Source: Cardiocondyla obscurior (Eukaryota; Arthropoda; Insecta; Hymenoptera; Formicidae). Taken from it: a stretch of 64,000 nt of DNA. Where the stretch lies: contig NC_091871.1 in the NCBI RefSeq assembly GCF_019399895.1, positions 1,827,001-1,891,000 of the forward strand. Reading direction: 5' to 3'. Of the stretch, positions 28,801-40,865 are shown in pieces; position 1 is the first letter of the stretch, and each line of letters begins with the position of its first letter. The notes below the pieces were generated by a model. It saw only the letters and a list, made by a program, of their open reading frames with translations, did not search any database and had not been told where the DNA came from. A program made the translations under genes and the position numbers.

Positions 28801-31800
28801 GCGGCGTCGTGGATTTCACGCGGAAGCGGTCGACCGTCGCTTTTCAACGGCGTGGTTTTCACGTGGTCGCGAGCATATCGATTCCCGGGACGGAGTCGGC
28901 AGATCGGATTCTGCGCCCTTTTCCCTTCCGTCTCACCCCTCGTTTCCCTGCTGTCTCTCTTTCGCCTTCTCCCGCGCCGTTCTTTCATCATCGTTCTCCC
29001 GTCCCGTGGAAACGAGGATATTTACGGCGAATTATACAACTCCGTTTTCTTTCTTTCTTTTTTTTTTTTTTTTTTTTCCACATGGACTATTTGCGGCGCC
29101 GCTTTGACCGGCAAAGAGGAAAGGAGAGGGTGGCTAACGCGAGTTTTCAGCGTTTTCTTCCGTAATTTGTACACCGTGGAAAAAATGCGAACGATCGATC
29201 GGACCAGTTTCTCTCTTTCTCTTCCCTCTCGTTACTACCCTCCTCGCCTCATCTCGCGGAACGTCATGGACCTGCAGCCTACATACGCGAATGATAACTT
29301 CGGGCCGCATGGCACGTTATGTAATACCGTTCGCCAAGTCCGGGGGATTGATAAAGATAAGCGGGTCGCGGGAACTTTTCGGTCAATCAATCGTTTGTGA
29401 AATGAAAAAGAATAATCTAAACAGTGTGTCGTTAAAGGGTTAATAATAATAATTTAAAATAATAATAAAGTATCATAACTCTTTTTTTTTTTTTTAATTT
29501 TATTTTAAATATTTTTTTTGCAGAACGTTTTCTCTTGTAGAATGTGATCAAACGTTTTTACATATCCGAGACTAATCACCGGGAATTTCTTTTCTAGGTT
29601 TACTATGCGAAGAAGAAAAGGAGAGCACAGCAGATGCAAGGGGAAGATAGCTCGCATAAAAAGGAAAGGAAACTCTACAACGATGGCTGGGACGATGATA
29701 ACCACGATTATATCATCAAGAATGGGGAAAAGTTCCTCGATCGTTACGAGATCGATTCGTTAATAGGTAATAGATAATATAAAAATAATAAAAAGGGCAA
29801 CGAATCATTTAATTACTCGGCAATTTTTTTTTTTTTTTTTATTTCTCGTATATACATCGTACGCTGTACTGCCGTTTTTAGCTTTTATCTTGCCTAACCG
29901 ATATATTATTACGTTTTATTTCGTTCGAGTTTATCACTTAGTTACTCAGAGTAACCCCGATGTTTTCTCATTTTCCAGGTAAAGGCAGTTTTGGCCAAGT
30001 AGTAAAGGCGTTCGACCACGACGAGCAAACACAAGTGGCAATAAAAATCATCAAGAACAAGAAGCCTTTTCTTAATCAAGCGCAAATCGAAGTTAGGCTA
30101 TTAGAAATGATGAACAGAGCGGATACCGACAACAAGTATTATATAGGTACGCGGGATCGGGGGAGGGGGGTATGCCGTATATTACGGCCAGCGGATATCC
30201 CGCGACGTGATGTCTAACGTCTTATTTTCCTTTCCGATTGCAGTTAAACTGAAGAGGCATTTTATGTGGCGCAATCACTTATGTCTGGTATTCGAGCTGC
30301 TATCGTATAATCTATATGACCTACTTAGAAATACGAATTTCCGAGGTGTGTCGTTGAACTTGACGAGAAAGTTTGCACAGCAACTGTGTACTGCCCTCTT
30401 GTTCCTGTCTACGCCGGAATTGAACATCATTCACTGTGATCTGAAACCCGAAAACATTCTTTTGTGCAATCCCAAACGAAGTGCGATAAAAATAGTCGAC
30501 TTCGGTAGCTCGTGTCAGCTTGGACAAAGAGTAGGTGTCTTAGAAAGTACTAATTAGCGAGTATTTTGCTCGCGCTTTCCTTCGGTCGGCTCTTTTTACA
30601 TGTCTTTCTTTTTTTTTTTTTTTTTTTGTGTTTGCAGATATATCAATATATCCAGTCCAGGTTCTACAGATCTCCAGAAGTTCTATTAGGAATACCTTAC
30701 GATCTCGCGATAGACATGTGGAGTCTGGGATGTATTTTAGTAGAAATGCACACGGGAGAACCTCTGTTTAGTGGGGCCAACGAGGTAAAGACTAGATTTT
30801 TATTACGCGAGTATCTTTTAATCGCATTGAATTTGTAGCTCTCGATGATTAATTATTAGTACGAGACGCTACTATTTATATAGCTGTATTAAAAAATACA
30901 TTGACTACGGTCAATAGTCTGCATGGTCCGAGAGTTCTTGTTACAGTAATCGTAGCGTAGATCTATACATACTAAGCAGCGTAAAATATTTCCCTTGTGA
31001 TCCGCAGGTCGATCAAATGAACAAAATCGTAGAAGTACTAGGAATGCCGCCGAAACATATACTGGACCAAGCGCACAAGGCGCGGAAGTACTTTGACAAA
31101 GTCCCCACGGATGGCTCGTACGTGCTGAAAAAGTCCAAGGATGGTAAAAAATACAAGCCTCCCGGCACGAGGCGCTTACACGATATTCTAGGTGTCGAGA
31201 ATGGCGGCCCGGGTGGCAGGAGGATAGGGGAGCCTGGCCACTCGATGTCCGACTATCTCAAGTTCAAGGACCTAATCGTACGAATGTTAGACTTCGACCC
31301 GAAGACGCGAGTAACGCCGTATTACGCGCTTCAGCACAACTTCTTTAAGAGGACAGCCGACGAGGGGACCAACACGAACGTCGCCGCTGCCAATAGCGCG
31401 AGCACGAGTCCGGCAGTGATGCCGATGAGCCAGGATCATGGTAAGTTCGAACGACCGTTCAGCGTCAACCCATTCTGCCAAATCACTGTGTAACATAGAG
31501 AAGAGAAGTACCGAATATACGCATTTATGTGCTTCACATCTGAGTTTCTTCGAGGGAAAAAAAAGAAAAAAAAATGAAAAGAAACAAAAAAACTGGCAGG
31601 TTTTCAACGTCACCACTGCCTATTTCGCGTCCACGTGCGATGCCGCGTCGCGCGGCTTTTGCGATTCCCACGACGATGACGGCCAGAGTTGAAAACGTGT
31701 CAGGTTTGCATTATGTCACAATAATTGTATCTTAAACGATTAATTGCAGCGAGAAACATGATCTTACTATCAGAGTATGGCTCTATGTCGCTTGATTTCA

Positions 31801-34590
31801 TTCATCATTCATTATTAATATCATATTTGATTACTTCACCTAATGATACGTTTAATCCATAGTTTCCTCTGACTCGGTCTTCTCAGCAAATGGGTGCCGC
31901 TATAGAAATAAAAGTCACGACTTTTTTTTCTTACTGCCCGGCCGTCAATACGGATAGTTCTGTATAAAATGTAATAACTAAGAGGCAGGTTGATATTTAA
32001 CTACAATCACATGTTCTGTTCAGGCTGCAATAGAGTCTTGAGAGCTTACAGGAATTCCCGACGTGCGAAATCGTTTTTAAAGAGCGATTCAAAAAAGAAA
32101 AGATGATTTAATGGATAATGATATTCCAGCTGTTATTGACTATCTTTGAATAATTGAGCATAAGGTAGATATAAACGAAAACTCAAGGCGGACAGTTCTA
32201 TTGAGAGTTTAGGAAGGTTTTGATTTGTGCAGAAAATAAGAAGTTTTCAACCTTTTTTTTTTTTTTAATTTTTTTAATTATTTATTTTGTAACTTTTTAA
32301 AACGAGATTTTTTTGTATTTATCTTAAAAATCGAGGTTACATAGTCGAGTGATTATTACTTAACGAATTAAAGATATTTCGCATCGGTGAACGCCAAAAT
32401 CTTGTATATGCGCTCGATTTCGCGATTGATTCCCTCCCTTTCCAACGACGTATTTTAATTTTATTTTCTGCGCAAACTAAGCGATACTTGTTGTTGTTGC
32501 CCGTAGATATGATGGGGGGACAATACGTGGCTCGATGACTGTCGTATCCGCGGGGCGGCGACGACCTGTCCTAGGCCCCAACCCTAATCTTACTTACTAA
32601 CATAAGTAAGTTCTGTATCTAACAAACAATCCTACACACGCTAAAAACTAACGATGTCCCTGATAAGTCATATCCTGGCCTCGAATGTATTGCGCCGAAG
32701 GCTTTGCTTGCTTAAAAACATATACTCCCTTCTGGGACACGGATTTACATTGCTAGCCCGTGACCCTATGAACCTTTGTCGACACGATGTATTAACACGA
32801 CTAACGTTTACCGCGAGGCCAATGACATATTACAACGCGAGATTGTCCTTTTTGATAACTATATCTTAGAACATAAGGACAAGAAAAAAAAAAAAAAAAA
32901 AAAGGAACATCATGTCACTGCTGGAATATGTTTCTCTTCGCCGTTTTCACGTGTTTTCGCTGTGAGATTGACAAATGTCAAGTTGTTTTACGCGATTGTC
33001 GTTGCTGCTGCCGGGGATGAGCATTGCAGAACATATTCCAACTGAAAGTACTGCATCTGTGTTGAGCGAATTTCTGTTTTGTAGAAAAGTTTCTCACATC
33101 ATTGTCTTCTAATTTTTTTTGTGCATGCTTTAGCTGCTTGCATCGCGCACTTTACAAGTGCGACGCTGTAAATGGGACATGAAAGTGTAACGTTTCTGTG
33201 AAATAAGTCTTGTCTATATCAGTTATATTTATATATATGTATATAATATATATATGTGTACGTACATGTGCATATATGTACACATATATGTATTTACCAT
33301 TGTATTCCCCCCGTCTTTTTAAGTTTGTCTAATGTAAAATCCCAATTGCACATTAATTTATTGTGTATAGAATTAAGAGGAGGTCACAACGCGATTACAT
33401 GAACGTTTTATATTTCCTGAAGTACGCCATTCAGTTAACGTAATTCGATGTAATTATTTTGATCACTTTGGCGAGTCGTTCTATAGTATGCACTTTGCGC
33501 CAAACGAGTAGAGATCTCGCATAGGAATTCGGATTTACATTCTTGTGACCACTGACGTGTCAAGTGTTTGTTGCTCGATTATCTCTAACGACTTAAAGTT
33601 AAGGACGAAGAAAAATTAAAGCTATCGATAATTCGTCTAATGCCCGGTTTCACGAGCGCGAGTTAAATTAATCGGTCGATTAACTTTCAGAGTTACGATC
33701 GCTGAACATAAAACTGATGTCAAAAATGCATAGGTTTTATGAAACATTGGTTGCAACTCTGAAAGTTAACCAATCGATTAGATTAACTCGCGTTCGTGAA
33801 ACCGGGCGTAATGTTCAAAGCATGTTATGCCTTTCGAAACGTGAGTAAAGAAAAAAAAAATATATATATATAAAAAAAACGGTTGCAACGGAGATTATTG
33901 CCTGCAAATGTCCCTGTAGACGTTTGACATTTTATTTACTTTTATTAGTGATTATTCGATTGTAAGGCTAGAGCGGTTTTCGTGGATGATTATAACATTA
34001 GTGTATATATGTATACATGCATACATATATACATATATAAATATTTAAGTCTACATTGTGAGAGAATTGTGCCTCACTTTTTTGTACTAACTGAATCTTT
34101 TTTCCGTGCCCCAGGACTGGTAACCATGTCGGGACAGGGCAGCAGCGGCAGCAGCAACGGCGGCAGCCTGCAGCAAATACAAGCGTCAAGTCTCCCTGGT
34201 GGTAGCTACCAGCCCATGGACTGCGAGTCCTCGCCTCGTCACACGGGCAGTCGGCGTGCCATAACAACGGGCTACCCATCGACGTCGGCCACCGGAGTGC
34301 CCACGTCCGCCCCGATGTCCATGCAGTCCATGGACAGCTCTCTGATACAGAGCTCCCTTGGATCGTACAATAGCCTAATTCTACCTGGTATACCCCATCT
34401 GCCCGCGATGATGACCTCGCCGATGATTCAGCAGCAGAATTTCTACAACTACGGCTACTCAGCTACCGACACACACGGAATGGTCAGGCAGCCGTCAACG
34501 GTGTCGTCCGGTAATCAGCGAGATCCAGAGAGAGAGGATAGCCCTATGGTCGGGGTGTGCGTCCAACAGAGCCCGGTCGCCATCCACTAA
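16161..34590 (+). CDS. mnb: Minibrain / DYRK1A dual-specificity kinase (5' end incomplete)
   Basis: Tyrosine-autophosphorylating Ser/Thr kinase of the DYRK1A family; in flies it acts in neurogenesis, growth and feeding. Exons: 16161-16411, 29598-29766, 29979-30146, 30244-30530, 30638-30784, 31008-31440, 34115-34590. They give 643 residues counted from the split first codon. The N-terminal part has the APLYGR box shared with fly Mnb and the DYRK-homology segment PLRKLSVDLIKTYKHINE. A bipartite basic nuclear signal follows (KKKRR ... KKERK). The kinase domain is about residues 133-450: glycine loop GKGSFG (140-145), catalytic Lys162, HCDLKPEN with Asp262, DFG at 282-284, and activation-loop YQY (294-296), where family members autophosphorylate the second Tyr. 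The last exon is Ser/Gly-rich and ends with the conserved VCVQQSPV tail. The first exon opens with the last two bases of a codon (xTG). Either the upstream exon supplies A, making a Met, or translation starts further up. The C-terminal region is much shorter than in Drosophila and lacks the His-run of vertebrate DYRK1A. Confidence 0.96.
23228..23254. repeat. (AT)n microsatellite
   Basis: An uninterrupted run of AT dinucleotides in the large mnb intron. Confidence 0.9.
25816..25851. repeat. Poly(T) run
   Basis: More than 30 consecutive T, the longest homopolymer in the window. It could be the reversed poly(A) tail of an old retroposed sequence. The flanks show no clear target duplication, and assembly length here is unreliable. 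Confidence 0.85.
31441..31493 (+). CDS. mnb: Candidate mnb alternative 3' end by read-through of intron 6
   Basis: If the donor after 31440 is not used, the kinase frame continues for 17 codons (starting GKFERPFSVNPF) and stops at 31491-31493. The donor (GTAAGT) is strong, so this would be a minor or retained-intron isoform. It would give a Mnb that ends shortly after the kinase domain, without the Ser-rich tail and the VCVQQ motif. Confidence 0.3.
32507..32538 (+). CDS. mnb: Candidate alternative terminal exon of mnb
   Basis: A pyrimidine/TTG-rich tract and CCGTAG acceptor end at 32506. The following 32 bases keep the frame of the exon ending at 31440 (which leaves phase 1): split codon Asp, then MMGGQYVAR and a TGA at 32536-32538. 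Seen: acceptor, phase match and stop. Inferred: that it is spliced. The product would be a short-tailed kinase isoform, and the sequence to about 34100 would then be 3' UTR. Confidence 0.4.
33248..33290. repeat. AT-rich near-perfect palindrome
   Basis: Arms ATATATGTGTAC and GTACACATATAT flank a short centre that is itself alternating purine-pyrimidine. It lies in the last mnb intron. Probably a simple-sequence derived hairpin or cruciform-prone tract. Confidence 0.6.
33642..33807. mobile_element. Palindromic MITE with ~57-bp terminal inverted repeats
   Basis: The left end starts GCCCGGTTTCACGAGCGCGA and the right end is its reverse complement with a few mismatches. The pairing continues through AACTTTCAGAGTT for almost 60 bases on each side, around a core of about 50 bp (total 166 bp). 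TA lies near both outer borders, compatible with a Tc1/mariner-type target duplication, but the exact ends are uncertain. It contains no ORF. It sits in the last mnb intron (or in the 3' UTR of the candidate short isoform). Confidence 0.8.
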
Positions 34591-35819
34591 AATGGTGAGA
34601 AAGGGCAGCTGACGGTGGACAATACAGCTTGTCGTGAAAGCGCAAAACCGCGAGGAAGACAAGTAGCCGATTCACAGAGACGGCATGCCTTGGACTATGT
34701 TACGGCATTGACGAAAGGGAAAAGCATTTGAACATGTTGAAAGTCGTTTCCCCGACGCTACCCTTTCATCGCAAAGTCAAAACAACGCAGAAAAAAAAAA
34801 ATAAAAAAAAGACGACGAGCACAGTAAGGTATCGCGATTAGCCATAATTTCGGCAAGGGATTCAAAAAGACGTTTGAACATGCTGGTTCGGCTGAACAAT
34901 TCTAAAAAATGCAAACGAAATTTCCCGGAATAATCCACGAGACAACCGCAAGTCACAAAGCCCAAATTTCTCTGTGCATTAAGAGATCGTTAGAAACGAA
35001 AAAGCTCGGCGGCGTTTAACGACTGTACGAAAAGTCCAGCGAGTAGAAAACAAGACGAAAGGGGAAAGAAAGGAAACTTCTATTTCTGTTTTGTTGCTGA
35101 ATTTTCGTATTTTTTATCAAGCTGACTAGCCCTACGTTGATAGTGGATATATATGTGTCTAACATGGAGGATTTGACGAAAGCTTCGAGCGTGAACAGAC
35201 AGTAATGGTCTAGTGAGGATGAACCCAGCTGGCCTCTCGGGTCCTGCCCGATTTCCACAGACACTCTTGGCGGTTTTTCACGGAAACGGCTGAGCGGAAA
35301 ACTTTCGGCAACCAAACTGTGTGGCCTAGAGAGCGAAAAAGTGATAATTATTATTATTACCGCGTAACAAAAAAAAATGCAGGAGAAAAGTAAGAATTAC
35401 CAATGTAAGCATGTACTCCAATAGAGTTTTATACACGATGTCACGAATGTAAACGGTTTAGCAAGTACTTGCGAGCAAACAGTCGCGTTGACTGTTAGTT
35501 ATTTGTACAATATACTTAAATAATAAGAGCAGCTTTAGGTCTAGCTTTTAAGTGTGAGAAGGTAAAAAAAAAAAAAAAACCACACAGACATTGTAAACTC
35601 GAATCTTTTATTTACTTTAAATAATGGAAGACAAGAATGTTGCAAGCGTCAGTTTGTTGTTAACAAGGACTTTAAACGAACGAGGTTTGCGCGGCTTAAC
35701 AACAATACATATTTATACATAAAAAAAATGAAGCAGTAATAAGAAAGTTAAAAAAAAGCAGCATACACATAAGATCGATCAAGAATGATATAATCATACA
35801 AAGAACCTAGATACTTTAT

Positions 35820-35825
35820 AATAAA
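35820..35825 (+). terminator. Candidate poly(A) signal of mnb
   Basis: AATAAA 1.2 kb after the mnb stop codon. Other AATAAA copies follow within the next 4 kb, so the main 3' end is not settled. Confidence 0.35.
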
Positions 35826-37638
35826 CAATACGCGCGTACTCGCATACACATGTTTTCAACGCCAATCGTCATTGATTTTTGCCGTTTTGCCTCTTCCGAT
35901 GGTCGCTGCGCTTATGCCATTCGCGCCAATCGTGATGTAGCTCCCTTATTTATACAACTCTACTTTTATTCGGTCCAACATTTTAAATCTCGATTGAAAT
36001 GCGATCTCTCTTTTTTTTTTTTTTTTTTTAATTATTTATGTACTATAAAACTAGATGACAAAGAAAAGAAAATAGAAACCACTAATTCCTTTCTTATCAT
36101 CAACCATATTCTGACATGAGGACTACCAATCGTAAGTGTAGTATAGTACCTGAAGGCAGATCACACTGGAACGCAACCATAATCTCTATACCACCCAGAA
36201 TATTACAGAGGAAGGAAAAAAAAAAAAAAAGAAATATGACGTTTAATAGAAATTATTAATAATATACACTGTAAAGAGAAAGAAATCTTAAAGAAATATG
36301 CATGTTGCTTTCCCGCAATCGCGATAGCAAAATGTGAGGGTACCAAGTCTGTTTACAAGGTGTATTTTATATTTGCGGCTTTTTATACTCTTCCATACGA
36401 AAGTGAGCGCACGAGTGGAGACCAAGAGATTTGGAGAATAATTTACCTGCATTATGTCACAATTATTGCATTATATGTGAGTAAAATTTTTTTTTTTTTT
36501 TTCCGACGGATCTTGCCGATTTACAGTTATCGAACTGTTGAAACGTTCCATATTCGATTTTAATTATCCTTTTGTGGTCTCCGACAAACGAAGCTACATG
36601 TGTAATTTCCGGTACAACCGTCATCTTTAACGTTTTAATTGCGACGTCTTTTTTGTACGAAAATTTTAACGCGCGAAATAAACATAGCAGTGGTAAAACA
36701 ATTTCGTCTGCGCGACTGCGACTATTGTCAAAAGAGCTTGGCCAAAAAAAAAATAATGAAAAAAGAAAAAAAAAGACAAAGAAAAAGGTATTAGACGACC
36801 AAGAGAATTCTTACAATGTATTTTCTGGAAAAGTAACGAGTCTCACTGTGAAATTTAGATTTGAATTCTTGTTGTATTAGTTGTAAATATATGAGAAATA
36901 TAAGATACTTTCGAGTAGCTGAGAAAAGTCTAACGTTTCACAAGCCATTCGATCTGCTAAGAATCATTTTATTCGTGCGGCCTTTCGAATGATTTGTATA
37001 TTTTTATACACGTGCAACACGGGGGAACGTTTGCAGATAACGATTTAAACGAAGATGTAAACGAGACGTTCTATATTGCAACTCAGATGTTGAAGTTTGT
37101 TATACTCGAATTTATAATAAGTTACCGAACGGAAGGAAATTTTCTAACAGTATCTAATAATATGTAAATCACCAACGGACAAAATAGGAATACGGAGCCC
37201 GTCGACACTTGTACCATAAATGTTTTTTATATTGCCTTGAGATCCGCGGCGAATCGGCGCTTAAGATGCAGTGAAATTCAAGAGTTCGTAACGAGTCTGT
37301 GTTGTGATTAGATAGCTCGAAAGCAATGCTTAAAAATAGATAGATTCACTATGACGTAAATAAATATCTAAAGAGAGCAGCTCTCCGAGAAATCGTCTAA
37401 AAGAAAAAGAAGAAAGATAAAGGGGAAACGTAAAACGAGATGTGTCGCATCTTACCTCAACGACCTTTTTGATAATTTTCGCAATTGAAGTTGTACAGGA
37501 TATGATTTGTTAGATGTAGAGAGATTAAATGGCGGGACGTTCAGGATTTTCTATGACAAATCCCGAGCGTCTTCACGAACAATACCTTGTTGAACGGCAA
37601 AAATCAGTACGCTCTATAAGTATAGACGATGTGCGATA

Positions 37639-37689
37639 TATATATATATATTCATATACATATATATATATAAAACACATGCATATATG

Positions 37690-37723
<34 letters not shown>

Positions 37724-37860
37724 CGTTGTATATATTATATATAATGTGTATAATATATAATTAATACAGGATACACGTATAATATTATATATTATACATC
37801 CTTTATATATATTTGTGTGTGTGTATATATATATGTATATATATGTATTATGTACCCTCT
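37639..37860. repeat. AT-rich simple-sequence tract
   Basis: Stacked (TA)n, (ATAT) and ATATGT-type runs over about 220 bp with only short interruptions. Confidence 0.8.
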
Positions 37861-40723
37861 TCCGAATTCATCTTGTTACACGCTGTGCTCACTAGTCCCG
37901 CAAACGGTGTTAATGACGTTCTCGGAGAGAGAAACGCTATTCGGAATTACTTTTTACTATTTCCAACTTGAATTATTTCGCCGCTTTGGCACGATGAAGA
38001 TTGCGCAAAAACTAATTCTCGCACCGGGGACAATTTGAAGAGAAGACATTCGGTACTGGGGCATTTTTTCCTTGGAAGAGAAAGGTGTAATCTGGTTCAC
38101 GACGGACTCCTGGGCACAGCGCAGCGTTTGACAATTCATCGAAGCGCATCATTTTTCTTTCAGCGATATTATTGATTTTCGACTGGATGATTATTATCGT
38201 TTACCTGTAGCAAAATCGATCGGTTTTAACAATTCACGGTCTGTCAAGAAAGAACGTGTATATAATCCTTTTTTTTTTCTTTCTTACCTTAGAACATTCT
38301 TTGTTGCAGACACTGAAAGCCGATAGAGTCTCCACAACACGATCAATATTTCTCCTAAAAAAAAAAAAAAAATTACCTCACTAATAGGATTTATGTGAAA
38401 GTTTTGCGTCCCTTCTTGGCATGATCGTTAGTTTTTCAATGAGAAGCTAAAGGACGCCTTGGCGTTCGGAAGCCGAACACGTTTATAAGAAATTTTTTCA
38501 CGGGTAGCTCCGCGGTAGGGTACAATTCTCGAATCGGGAGGAACAGAGCAATTTAAATGGCTAAAAAAAAGCAAGACGAAACGCGTCAAAGACGCGCGAG
38601 ACTAGGTGAACGTCCTGTGCGAAATCGAAATTTCTATATATATATTTTTTTTTGTTTCTTTGTTCTTTTCGTGCAAGAAAGAACGCGGAGCAGGGTGCGT
38701 TTTTTAAAAACTCACCCGCGTGTTTAATCTCTCCCAACCGGAGAGGGTAAAGTCCGCTGGAGCAGAGATCTCCCTTTAGGATTCCTTTTTTCGCCTTCCG
38801 AATACGCGCCGCTTTGTTTCAAGTTCGAGAGTCACCGTCTCTCGAGATGAATTTGTCCACTCCATTCAGCTGTCGCAAAATGCAAAGTATTTAAGCCAAT
38901 TAGCAGACAACAGAGATGTATACATTTAATAGCGTAAGATCCGGCCGCGATTCATGTTCCAAATGATTTATTATCGCATATACATTTTTTTTTTTAATAA
39001 AATGTTAAACGGTGTTTGATTTCTATAAATTACGATTTAAAAAATAATAAGCTACATGAAACTTTGATTAATATTTGTTCTTAAACGCAGAAACAGATTT
39101 TCGATGAATTTTTTTAATCGTCCGCTGCCCGCTATAATTTTAAAGTCATGCGTCTTTTTTTTTTCTTTTTAATTGATTATCTTGTGCTCTCCATAGCCGC
39201 TCAATCATTCTAATTTTAAAGTTTTATACATAGAATACAGACTCACTTGCTATCCCATACTTAGAAAAATAAAGATACAGACTTATATACTGATCCATAT
39301 GTCGCAGGCTTTCTGAAACTTCAACGAATAATTCGGGCAACGGAGGATCGACGCGTATTTCTTAATTTCTGCTTCAGAAAGGTAATTGTTCGAATCATTA
39401 TCCGCACCCGTTACTTAATCTCCTCTTTAATGAATTACGTTTTAGCGTGCGATTTTGTACTCGCGGGACGCGTGAGCGCGTGGACTTTAAAAAAGTTCGC
39501 CTCCCCGGGGGCGCGTTTTGCAAAGGGAAAAAAAAACTTACTCGAGGAATCTTTGGAACATGTTGCCGCGCGGCGGAAGTAAAGTAACCTAAGTTTCCTA
39601 ACGTCATGAGTAAAAACATTGTGTTCAGAAACAAATATAACTATAATACGACTGACAGAGAAAAAGAGTGAGAGAGAAAGAGGTGAAAAAGTGATGCGCC
39701 TGAGAGATAACGTGTGAACGTTCGTCGAGAATCGAGCGTGAAAGGTGATAACATCTTGACGGTCCCGTTCGGCATGCTTCAATCTGGGACAAAAAAAAAA
39801 GAATGAATGAAATAGAGCACAAGGAAGAGAACGAGAAAGAGAAAATGTGTACGAGTGTATGCGTGTATGTAGGAGAGAAAGAGTGAAAGTGTGAATTAAG
39901 AAACAAAAAACCGATTTATTAAGATATAAAAAAAATAAAAAAATTAACAAAGCTCCATACTGGATGAAGGAAAATAAACTTGTATCTAACGTGTATACAT
40001 TGTCATAACATTATTATGATGATTATTATAATTATTATTATATATAATAATGTAATTGAAAATTTGAAACGATATTACATAAGGTTAATAATAAACAAAA
40101 GCATCTTCACCTTTTGCAGTTATCTCTTCTTCCGCTGATAATTTAATTAATTGTCGCGCCAAGCCTGAGTTTCATTTTTACGCGCATGAATCAGCGTTTG
40201 AGATAAACTACAAAAAAAAATTAAAAATTAAATTAATTAAATCATTTACGTTTCGGACATTATTAATTATAGTTTTAATATTACCATAACTTTCAATTTC
40301 TTTGCTAAATACATCTTACACCTAAAAAAGAAATATTCTTATAAAACACTTTCATTAAATATTATTGCTATTTAAATAATATATACGTTTGCATCTTTAT
40401 TCTTATTTCCTTTTCACGAAAGCTCTTCCAATTATAATTAATATTACTATCATACTTCTTGACCAAATAATTCTGTAAAAATAAATTTATATTATTGTCG
40501 ATGCAAATGTAAAACATAACGTCTTGCAGTGTTTTATAGTTATTTACCTATTTTTTACCTATATAAATTTATTTTTTCGTGCAATTCAACTTGTATATTT
40601 TTTAAATAATTACACTATAATGTCTTTATTGTTGTTCAAATTGTTCATAACCTCAAAGTCAACTAAACTCTTCCTCGATTTGTCATGGCGATAGTAGTGG
40701 CTTGTAGCGGACTTTCTCGGAAC

Positions 40724-40865
40724 ACCGTCGCCGTTCCCGCCAACGTGACTAGGGGGCGGAGGGTGACGACCATTACGAAAGAGACGTGGCCACGGCCGCC
40801 ACGGCGTTGGAGGGAACGGTAACCATTACAAAAAAGGAGTGGCCACGGCGTTGGCGGGAACGGTG
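40724..40865. repeat. GC-rich composite repeat: inverted ends plus internal direct duplication
   Basis: The 15-mer CCGTTCCCGCCAACG at 40731-40745 is present in reverse complement at 40849-40865. Inside, two direct copies (40769-40820 and 40822-40864) both run from ACCATTAC through GTGGCCACGG to GGGAACGGT; the first carries a 9-bp local insertion (CCGCCACGG). The block is GC-rich in AT-rich surroundings, 640 bp upstream of the CLASRP ATG. It may be a foldback or MITE relic with a partial tandem duplication. Confidence 0.7.

Larger units (their letters stand above)
16412..29597 (+). other. 13.2-kb mnb intron
   Basis: GTAAGT donor at 16412 and TTTCTAG acceptor ending at 29597. No exon is recognisable inside. 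The sequence is CpG-rich with scattered poly(A)/(T) runs, (AT)n at 23228-23254, a CT-rich tract at 19615-19690 and a long poly(T) near 25818-25850. Overlapping open frames at 28400-29400 lie in GC-rich DNA and disagree in frame and strand, so I do not call them. An alternative mnb promoter or 5' exon could be hidden here, as in other insects, but I cannot point to one. Confidence 0.7.

Noticed and set aside
28406..29400. Several overlapping 137-233 codon frames
   Set aside because: GC-rich DNA open on both strands and in three frames; no frame resembles a known mnb N-terminus.
39435..39950. 171-codon - strand open frame
   Set aside because: Phe/Leu/Ser/His low complexity from a purine-rich strand; no homology.
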